Shown: in pieces, positions 1 to 4,229 of the stretch
Numbering within the stretch: position 1 is the stretch's first letter
Layout of the letters: each line of letters begins with the position of its first letter
Source of the DNA: Candidatus Omnitrophota bacterium
GTDB taxonomy: Bacteria > Omnitrophota > Gorgyraeia > Gygaellales > Profunditerraquicolaceae
Reading direction: 5' to 3'
Assembly: GCA_020052635.1 (NCBI GenBank)
Contig: JAGVOR010000143.1
Coordinates: 1-6,367, forward strand
Length of the DNA stretch: 6,367 nt
The notes under the pieces: model-generated
Database searches by the model: none
What the model was told of the DNA's origin: nothing
What the model saw: the letters and a program-made list of their open reading frames with translations, nothing else
Position numbers and translations under genes: made by a program

Positions 1-483
1 GTATTTATTTACGCCGGTTATAGTATCTCAAATTCTTTTTTATTCTGGCAGGGTAAAGAAAAACCTTCTTACCGGAACAAAGATCTTAAGCGCCTGGTTA
101 ACCTTATTGCCCTAGATACCTGGATTGTTTTGGCGGTTGATTTACTGATGGATCCGCTCATGGTTGAGTCAGGCAATTGGCGGTGGGATAACCCGGGGAT
201 TTATTTCGGCGTGCCTTTAGGGAATTTTGCCGGCTGGATAATCGTAGTGGTATGCTTATCCGGGGCATTCAGGATCTTTGAATATAAGTTCCCCCGAGAA
301 ATAAAAAGAAGCAATCCGTTTGTTATTCTGCTTCCGGTGCTTTGTTTAAGCGTGCTTTTTATTTTAGGCACCGGGATGGCGATGTATAAAAAACTATACC
401 TACTTATTCCGGTAGCCTCGCTTACCATATTCCCGATTATTCTGGTTAACCTCTGTCTTTTCTTCAGGAAAAATCGGCCCTAA
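1..483 (+). CDS. Carotenoid biosynthesis membrane protein, DUF422/CruF-like (5' end missing)
   Basis: The reading frame is open from the first base to the TAA at 481-483, giving 160 residues with no start in the window. The signature is the stretch around residues 51-79: an Asp-Pro, then a WRWDNPGIYFGVP-type motif, then NFAGW. This is typical of the DUF422 carotenoid-biosynthesis family, which includes the CruF and bisanhydrobacterioruberin hydratases that add water to the end of a C40/C50 carotenoid in the membrane. Hydrophobic helices lie at about 33-50, 74-91, 105-125 and 130-152. A TTG at 130 could be mistaken for a start, but it sits inside the conserved domain and the frame continues upstream. 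The family assignment is from motif memory; the exact reaction is not determined. No other carotenoid gene is visible, so any pathway cluster would lie upstream of base 1. The stop may be premature (see next entry). Confidence 0.8.
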   Translation, partial: VFIYAGYSISNSFLFWQGKEKPSYRNKDLKRLVNLIALDTWIVLAVDLLMDPLMVESGNWRWDNPGIYFGVPLGNFAGWIIVVVCLSGAFRIFEYKFPREIKRSNPFVILLPVLCLSVLFILGTGMAMYKKLYLLIPVASLTIFPIILVNLCLFFRKNRP

Positions 484-582
484 GTCCCCTTGCCCCATAA
501 ACTTGCCTTGATAAGCGCGATATTAGGTATTATAATACTGCTAACAATAGAGGCGATTGCGTTTCGGCTAATACCCGTTTAA
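484..582 (+). other. In-frame open continuation after the DUF422 stop, encoding one apparent membrane helix
   Basis: After the TAA at 481-483 the same frame stays open for 32 codons to a second TAA at 580-582. The translation contains a run of about 20 hydrophobic residues (from ALISAILG through IIILLTIEAI), just what a last transmembrane helix of the preceding protein would look like. There is no start codon with a good ribosome binding site for a separate small protein; TTG at 508 is the only internal candidate. Either the natural protein ends at 483 and this is a relic, or the stop is a point mutation or sequencing error that cut off the final helix. The rest of the gap to 648 holds no gene, terminator or promoter that I can support. 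Confidence 0.45.
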
Positions 583-648
583 GCGGAAGCGGTTGCTGGT
601 AATAAATGATTCGGCCGGTTTTGATAATCTAATGAATTCAAGAGAAGT

Positions 649-1785
649 ATGAATATTCTAACGATAACTTTTAACAATATCTGGCGCCGGAAGATCCGTT
701 CGCTGCTGACTATTCTTGGCGTGGGGATCAGTATCGCCGCATTTGTGGCGATTATCGGCTTAAGTGAAGGGCTTAAGGAAAGTTTTATCTCTAATTTTAA
801 AAGCCGCGGTACCGATCTGGTAGTGGTGGAGAAGGGGATTTTGGATATTTTGTCCAGTAAGGTTGATATTTCTTATAGGGATAAACTTAAAGCCATGCCG
901 GAGGTTGAACAAGTAGCCCCGATACTTCTAGACCTTTTTTCATTCAAATTTAAGCAATTTATCGTTCTTTACGGCTGGGAGTTAGATTCCTATCTTTTTA
1001 AAGAGCTGAAAATCCGGGGGAGTTTCCCCAAAAATGACCAGGAGGTGACTCTGGGGGCGCTGGCGGCAAAACGCTTGAATAAAACCACCGGTGAGCAGTT
1101 GAACATTAAAGGTAAGTTGTATACGGTGGCCGGGATTTTTCAAAGCAAAAGCATTATTGAGGACGGTGCGGTAATTATGTCTTTAGAAAGCCTGCAAAAG
1201 CTAAAAGACGCTCAAGGCAAGGTTAGTTTATACAATATTAAACTCAATATTCCTTTTCGGTCTAAGGCCGGTTACGCCCAGATTAATCAAAGTATTGAGC
1301 AAGCCGAAGAGAGGATCGCCCGGGCATTGCCGGAGCTGGAGGTGAAGAATATTCAAAACTTTATTTCCAACAATACCCCGATGTATTTGATCTTTAATTT
1401 TACCTGGGCGCTTTCGGTGGTCGCTTTTATTATTGTCGTTTTAGGGATTGTGAATACTATGGCCGCTTCGGTTTTAGAGCGGACCCAGGAGATCGGCATA
1501 CTTTTGGCGATTGGTTGGCGGAATTTAAGTGTCGTGGGGATGGTGCTGTGCGAGTCGATGCTTTTGGGGCTGGCCGGCGGGATAGTCGGCCTGGGGTTTG
1601 GTTATTTAATGATGAATATTTTTGTTCTCTCCCCGCAGTTGGCGGGATTAATGGCGATGACCTATGATCCGGTTTTGATTTTAAAGGTGCTTATAATTTC
1701 TTTAGGCCTGGGTTTGGTATCCGGGATCTACCCGGCGCTTAAGGCGATTGCGATTGAGCCGATGAAGGTGCTGCGTTATGGATAA
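649..1785 (+). CDS. ABC transporter permease, MacB/FtsX-LolC type
   Basis: This 378-residue protein has the standard layout of the MacB/FtsX permease superfamily. It has a cytoplasmic N-terminus with the NNIWRRKIRSLLTILGV motif, a first membrane helix at about 18-38, a large extracytoplasmic domain at about 39-244 (MacB periplasmic core), then three helices at about 247-270, 294-324 and 343-363. The LERTQEIGILLAIGW stretch (276-290) is the conserved cytoplasmic segment that contacts the ATPase. The C-terminus YPALKAIAIEPMKVLRYG is also typical. Such permeases do not pump small solutes across a channel; they use ATP to move the periplasmic domain and extrude lipoproteins, lipids, peptides or drugs. 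The ATPase is the next gene, overlapping by 8 nt, so the two form one complex, presumably with two permease copies. No HlyD-type adaptor is seen. The ATG at 649 has a weak AGAGAAG just upstream, and an in-frame TGA at 622 excludes earlier starts. The substrate is unknown. Confidence 0.93.
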   Translation: MNILTITFNNIWRRKIRSLLTILGVGISIAAFVAIIGLSEGLKESFISNFKSRGTDLVVVEKGILDILSSKVDISYRDKLKAMPEVEQVAPILLDLFSFKFKQFIVLYGWELDSYLFKELKIRGSFPKNDQEVTLGALAAKRLNKTTGEQLNIKGKLYTVAGIFQSKSIIEDGAVIMSLESLQKLKDAQGKVSLYNIKLNIPFRSKAGYAQINQSIEQAEERIARALPELEVKNIQNFISNNTPMYLIFNFTWALSVVAFIIVVLGIVNTMAASVLERTQEIGILLAIGWRNLSVVGMVLCESMLLGLAGGIVGLGFGYLMMNIFVLSPQLAGLMAMTYDPVLILKVLIISLGLGLVSGIYPALKAIAIEPMKVLRYG

Positions 1786-2446
1786 TATATTGATCCAAAC
1801 CAAAGATTTGTCCAAGTATTATGCCGACGGTAAAGTAGCCGCTTTGGACAAGGTGAACTTTAATATAAAAAGGGGGGAGTTTTTTGCGATTAAAGGGCCT
1901 TCCGGCAGCGGTAAGTCCACGTTGCTGCATTTAATCGGCGGCCTGGATAAGCCGACCTCCGGGGAAATGTATTTTGAAGGGAAAGACCTAAATTCTTTTT
2001 TAAGAAAAAGCGGCAGCCGTCTGCAGAACGTGGGGTTTGTTTTTCAGGTGTTTTACCTGTGGCCGACTTTAAATGTCCTGCAGAATGTTTTATTGCCGCT
2101 GGTGGAATTGAAGATGAACGCTAAAGAAAAAACGCAGCGGGCTGACCGGTTGCTTGAGACTGTCGGCCTGTCCCGTAAAAGACAGGCAGCAATTTCTAAC
2201 CTTTCGGTAGGGGAGCGTCAGCGGGTGGCGATTGCCCGTTCACTTGTCGCTCAACCTAAATTAGTCCTGGCGGATGAGCCAACCGGAAGCCTGGACTCTA
2301 AGAATGCTGAAAATATCCTGCAATTATTTAAAAAGATTAACCGGGAGTCCGGTACAACCATTGTGATCGTCACGCACGAAAGAATGCTAGATAGCTATTT
2401 TGATCGCTCGATCAATCTTTTTGATGGCAGGATAAAACAAATATAG
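1778..2446 (+). CDS. ABC transporter ATPase, LolD/MacB type
   Basis: This 222-residue ATP-binding subunit is of normal length for the LolD/MacB branch. Visible motifs in order are Walker A GPSGSGKST (40-48), the Q-loop glutamine in FVFQ (Q90) followed by the FYLWPTLNVLQNV segment typical of this branch, the ABC signature LSVGERQR (142-149), Walker B LVLADEP (162-168), the D-loop SLD (171-173) and the H-loop histidine (H200). The signature departs from the usual LSGGQ/LSGGE by carrying Val at the third position; all other catalytic motifs are intact, so it should still hydrolyse ATP. It powers the permease encoded just upstream, whose last 8 nt overlap this start, suggesting translational coupling. 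An AAGG at 1765-1768 inside the permease gene can serve as the ribosome binding site. The protein would sit on the cytoplasmic face of the inner membrane. Confidence 0.95.
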   Translation: MDNILIQTKDLSKYYADGKVAALDKVNFNIKRGEFFAIKGPSGSGKSTLLHLIGGLDKPTSGEMYFEGKDLNSFLRKSGSRLQNVGFVFQVFYLWPTLNVLQNVLLPLVELKMNAKEKTQRADRLLETVGLSRKRQAAISNLSVGERQRVAIARSLVAQPKLVLADEPTGSLDSKNAENILQLFKKINRESGTTIVIVTHERMLDSYFDRSINLFDGRIKQI

Positions 2447-2511
2447 AGCGAAGTTACAAACTAGAACTAGAAACAGTTTCTGTGCTAATCAGGAAAGTGT
2501 AATTAGCTTCA

Positions 2512-2588
2512 TCTAGACAGTGTACCTTTAAGGATAGAATAATTCTTATATGTGCACTGTCCGGATTGCACATGGTACATTGTCCAGA
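2512..2588. repeat. Three copies of a 15-bp motif (one inverted, two direct)
   Basis: A motif close to GGTACAYTGTCYRGA occurs three times: inverted at 2512-2526, direct at 2551-2565 and direct at 2574-2588. The two direct copies are 23 bp apart. Copy 2 matches copy 3 at 11 of 15 positions and the inverted copy at 11 of 15. The inverted copy pairs with copy 3 over 13 of 15 bases plus one G-T. Such spacing could mean repeated binding sites for a regulator of the downstream lipoprotein genes, or simply the internal symmetry of a foldable element. Confidence 0.5.
2514..2540 (+). promoter_or_regulatory. Weak candidate promoter upstream of the tandem lipoprotein genes
   Basis: TAGACA (2514-2519) resembles a -35 box and TAGAAT (2535-2540) a -10 box, each matching the housekeeping consensus at 5 of 6 positions. 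The spacer of 15 bp is shorter than the preferred 17, and the -35 lies inside one of the repeated motifs. It is the best candidate in this gap but remains weak. Confidence 0.22.
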
Positions 2589-2631
2589 TTAATCTGGAAA
2601 CTGTTTCTAGATTACATTGCGGGGGGAGAAA

Positions 2632-3000
2632 ATGGCTGGGAATAAGATAAAATTGATGTGTTTGTTGGCCGGATTTATGGTTGTTTTAAGCGGCTGCGTT
2701 ACGTCCAGCCGGACTGTATACAAGAAGGAGTTAACTCCAGATCCCAGGTTAGGGCAGGCCAATGCCAGTTATAAAAAAGCTGTGCATTGGATCGATGATG
2801 CCCAGGGGGAAATGTCGGCCTATAAGGCCCACGAGTCTTATATTACCGCCGGCTCCTATCTATCGGATACGATCTTTAAGCTAAAACGCCTGGGCACCGA
2901 TTACAATGTCGAAGTTGAGGAGTATATTGATTATTGCGAAAAGGTAAAAGGAGAAATTCACGCTAAAGAAGGTCAGGCGCGCAGAAAAATGATGCAATAG
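2632..3000 (+). CDS. Small hypothetical lipoprotein
   Basis: The protein has 122 residues and a clear lipoprotein signal peptide: positive N-region (K5, K7), hydrophobic core 8-19 and lipobox LSGC with the lipidated cysteine at C22. The mature part is short, polar and predicted helical. It contains a motif of evenly spaced aromatic and charged residues (YKKAVHWIDDAQGEM, then YKAHESYITAGSYLSDTIFKL) that could form a small helical bundle. I do not recognise a family. I place the start at the ATG at 2632 rather than the TTG at 2617, because the G-rich Shine-Dalgarno GGGGGGAG (2621-2628) would lie inside the coding region of the longer form, and the shorter form gives the better signal peptide. 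Residue 23 after the cysteine is Val rather than Asp, which under E. coli rules favours delivery to the outer membrane. The SmpA-like lipoprotein gene follows after 13 nt, so the two are probably co-transcribed. Confidence 0.85.
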   Translation: MAGNKIKLMCLLAGFMVVLSGCVTSSRTVYKKELTPDPRLGQANASYKKAVHWIDDAQGEMSAYKAHESYITAGSYLSDTIFKLKRLGTDYNVEVEEYIDYCEKVKGEIHAKEGQARRKMMQ

Positions 3001-3013
3001 GAGGAAGCTGAAG

Positions 3014-3376
3014 ATGAGGGCAATAATACTTCTTATTGTTTTATTGGGATTATCTGGCTGCGGGTTTGTATTTCAGCAATATAACGCAGGGGAGAAGGCT
3101 AATGAATTGCTCGGAATGTCTCAAGAAGAGGTAATCGGCAGGCTGGGTAATCCGCGGAAACAAAACAGGACAATCATTAAAAATAAGGAATATGAAGTTT
3201 GGGAGTATCCTCAAACTTTAGCCAAGGATAATGCAATAAATTCATTGGGAACCCTCTATTATAGAGTGTTTTTTCTTGACGGCAAGGTAGTGCAGCATGA
3301 TGAAAGTACGGTGTTTGCGCAGCCGGCATATGAATACCTGGAGACGGTGGATGTCGATGAAAAAAAGATCAAGTAA
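3014..3376 (+). CDS. SmpA/OmlA-like small outer-membrane lipoprotein
   Basis: The protein has 120 residues, with a hydrophobic signal at 3-13 and lipobox LSGC placing the lipidated cysteine at C16. The segment at about 33-50 (LLGMSQEEVIGRLGNPRK) is the typical first part of the SmpA/OmlA fold: a helix with GMS-x-EEV followed by a LG-x-P turn. It is followed by strands with EVWEYP and then YYRVFFLDGKVVQ, as expected for the two-strand half of that fold. In other bacteria such lipoproteins (BamE is the best known) support outer-membrane protein assembly or envelope stability; whether this one binds a BAM complex is not known. A GAGGA at 3001-3005, directly after the upstream stop, gives a good ribosome binding site 8 nt from the ATG. 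The gene pairs with the lipoprotein 13 nt upstream. No intrinsic terminator follows it. Confidence 0.75.
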   Translation: MRAIILLIVLLGLSGCGFVFQQYNAGEKANELLGMSQEEVIGRLGNPRKQNRTIIKNKEYEVWEYPQTLAKDNAINSLGTLYYRVFFLDGKVVQHDESTVFAQPAYEYLETVDVDEKKIK

Positions 3377-3475
3377 ACAGGTAATTACCGGTCACCGCTA
3401 TAGCGACCAGTTGCATGGCGAAGGGCAAAGGAATAAACTATAAATTCGGGTTAAAGATATTCCGTAATTAATTAA
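3377..3475. other. Non-coding gap with short palindromes, no gene
   Basis: No open frame with a usable start is seen on either strand. Small perfect palindromes occur at 3380-3389 (GGTAATTACC) and 3396-3405 (around CGCTATAGCG), but no T-run follows, so they do not form an intrinsic terminator. The AT-only stem GTAATT/AATTAC (3464-3469 with 3479-3484), followed by TTTTT, is too weak to be called a terminator and overlaps the promoter that follows. Confidence 0.5.
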
Positions 3476-3503
3476 TTGAATTACTTTTTAGTTGTGGTAT
3501 ATT
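3476..3503 (+). promoter_or_regulatory. Promoter with extended -10 for the peptidoglycan-binding/trehalose cluster
   Basis: TTGAAT (3476-3481) serves as -35 and TATATT (3498-3503) as -10, with a 16-bp spacer. A TGG directly before the -10 (3495-3497) makes it an extended -10 element. Transcription would start near 3510, leaving a leader of nearly 120 nt before the ATG at 3628. This is the best housekeeping-type promoter in the window. Confidence 0.55.
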
Positions 3504-3509
3504 ATTTTC

Positions 3510-3627
3510 ATAGTTTAATACAAGTGGTCTGGGAATAACGCCTATTCCCGGAGGTTCTTGGATGGTCGGGCCGCCATCTTGCATCCTTAAAGTATGCAAG
3601 ATGGTTTTTATTTATAAGGAGGAGCAG
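3510..3627 (+). promoter_or_regulatory. Structured leader with terminator/antiterminator, probable attenuator
   Basis: Three elements are visible between the promoter and the lipoprotein start. First, a 10-bp hairpin (3528-3537 with 3543-3552, loop ACGCC, one G-T pair). Second, GATGGT (3561-3566), which can pair with GCCATC (3573-3578). Third, an intrinsic terminator (3574-3604 plus T-run). The second and third share bases 3574-3578, so they exclude each other, as in a classic antiterminator/terminator switch. A strong Shine-Dalgarno AAGGAGGAG (3616-3624) follows the T-run. I do not recognise a known riboswitch class by eye. It could respond to a ligand, a protein or translation of the leader, or it could instead yield a free small RNA of about 100 nt. 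Confidence 0.55.
3574..3609 (+). terminator. Intrinsic terminator inside the leader
   Basis: CCATCTTGCAT (3574-3584) and ATGCAAGATGG (3594-3604) form a perfect 11-bp stem with a 9-nt loop, followed at once by TTTTTATTTAT. The T-run ends only a few bases before the ribosome binding site of the gene at 3628, so termination here would switch off the downstream cluster rather than end an upstream gene. Confidence 0.75.
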
Positions 3628-4005
3628 ATGCCGATAAAACTATTCGGGATTATTTTATTAACTTTAGCCTTAAACGGTTGTGCCACCGGTCCGGCTAAAT
3701 CAACAACCCCGCCGCCGGCCTACCATATTCCCGATCAAGCCATGCAAACTAGTTCTGTCGACTGGGAGGACGGGATAACCCCGCCGGCTAAAGCGGCTAC
3801 GCTTTCCTCTGCGGTTAACTTAAGCCCGAAACAAATTCAAAGGGCACTCAAGAGCGCGGGTTTCTATGCCGAAGCTGTCGACGGCAAGATCGGCCCTAAA
3901 ACTAAAGACGCGATTATTAGATTCCAAAAAGCAAACAACTTACGGGCTGATGGGATAGTCGGCAAAAAAACATCAGTAGTATTGAATAAGTATCTGAACC
4001 AGTAA
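3628..4005 (+). CDS. Lipoprotein with peptidoglycan-binding domain (PG_binding_1)
   Basis: The protein has 125 residues: a signal peptide with hydrophobic core (about 5-15), lipobox LNGC with the lipidated cysteine at C18, a Pro/Thr/Ser-rich linker to about residue 62, and a C-terminal PG_binding_1 domain. The domain shows the family hallmarks: LSPKQIQRALKSAGFY, then the VDGKIGPKTKDAIIRFQKANNL motif in two parts, then ADGIVGKKT and a final helix VVLNKYL. Such domains bind the peptide part of peptidoglycan, so the protein would tether a membrane to the cell wall; it has no catalytic domain. I chose the ATG at 3628 because it has a near-perfect Shine-Dalgarno (3616-3624) and gives a proper signal peptide. 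A longer in-frame start at 3562 also has GGAGG upstream and is discussed in the findings. It is the first gene after the attenuator-like leader, and the next gene begins 13 nt downstream. Confidence 0.9.
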   Translation: MPIKLFGIILLTLALNGCATGPAKSTTPPPAYHIPDQAMQTSSVDWEDGITPPAKAATLSSAVNLSPKQIQRALKSAGFYAEAVDGKIGPKTKDAIIRFQKANNLRADGIVGKKTSVVLNKYLNQ

Positions 4006-4018
4006 GAAAGGGGCGGCG

Positions 4019-4216
4019 ATGCTTGAGAAAATGAACGCGAGATTAAGAAGTTTAAACGTAGTGGATATCGGTTTAGTAAAATGGTCGGTATTGTTTTTCG
4101 CGGTAATTATCGTTAAGCTCTTTCCGCAGCTGTTAAAAATCGATTATTTCACCCTGATTTGTTTAACCCTGGCCTGCGGGATCAGGCCTTTATATAAATT
4201 CTGGATCAAAAAATAA
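4019..4216 (+). CDS. Small two-helix membrane protein, unknown function
   Basis: The protein has 65 residues, with a basic amphipathic N-terminus (about 1-18), a first membrane helix at about 20-37, a short polar turn around KID, a second helix at about 42-56 and a basic tail ending in FWIKK. The positive charges at both ends suggest both termini face the cytoplasm. The ATG at 4019 follows GAAAGGGG (4006-4013) at a good distance. I recognise no named family. It lies 13 nt after the peptidoglycan-binding lipoprotein and 13 nt before the membrane-anchored trehalose-phosphate synthase, so it is probably translated from the same message. It may be a membrane partner of one of them, but that is inference from position alone. 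Confidence 0.8.
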   Translation: MLEKMNARLRSLNVVDIGLVKWSVLFFAVIIVKLFPQLLKIDYFTLICLTLACGIRPLYKFWIKK

Positions 4217-4229
4217 CCGAAAGGATTAA

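Larger units (their letters stand above)
2467..2610. repeat. 144-bp element bounded by perfect 14-bp inverted repeats with nested stems
   Basis: The sequence CTAGAAACAGTTTC at 2467-2480 is the exact reverse complement of 2597-2610. Between these arms are more paired segments: GCTAAT/ATTAGC (2484-2489 with 2502-2507), a 15-bp pair with one mismatch and one G-T (2512-2526 with 2574-2588), and ATGTGCA/TGCACAT (2550-2556 with 2567-2573). The palindrome CCAGATTAATCTGG (2584-2597) overlaps the right sides. Most of the element can thus fold into one branched structure. Each terminal arm also contains its own small palindrome, GAAAC-A-GTTTC and GAAAC-T-GTTTC, which could be protein-binding sites. It fills the gap between the ATPase stop (2446) and the ribosome binding site of the lipoprotein at 2632. 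It could be a MITE-like mobile repeat, a structured leader RNA, or an operator region. No clean target-site duplication is visible; TTACA occurs on both sides but not at matching distances. Confidence 0.7.

Noticed and set aside
130..483. Short 117-residue protein starting at TTG 130
   Set aside because: The frame is open upstream to base 1 and the upstream residues fit the same membrane-protein family, so this is the tail of a longer gene.
2617..2631. TTG start giving a five-residue longer lipoprotein
   Set aside because: The G-rich Shine-Dalgarno at 2621-2628 would be inside the coding sequence, and the ATG at 2632 gives a cleaner signal peptide.
3464..3489. AT-only hairpin followed by TTTTT as a terminator for the SmpA-like gene
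   Set aside because: The stem is six A-T pairs apart from one G-C, too weak for intrinsic termination, and it overlaps the -35 of a better-supported promoter.
3510..3609. Known riboswitch (c-di-GMP, ZTP, fluoride, guanidine, preQ1, THF)
   Set aside because: I compared the leader by eye with the conserved core sequences I remember for these classes and found no convincing match; a covariance-model search would decide.
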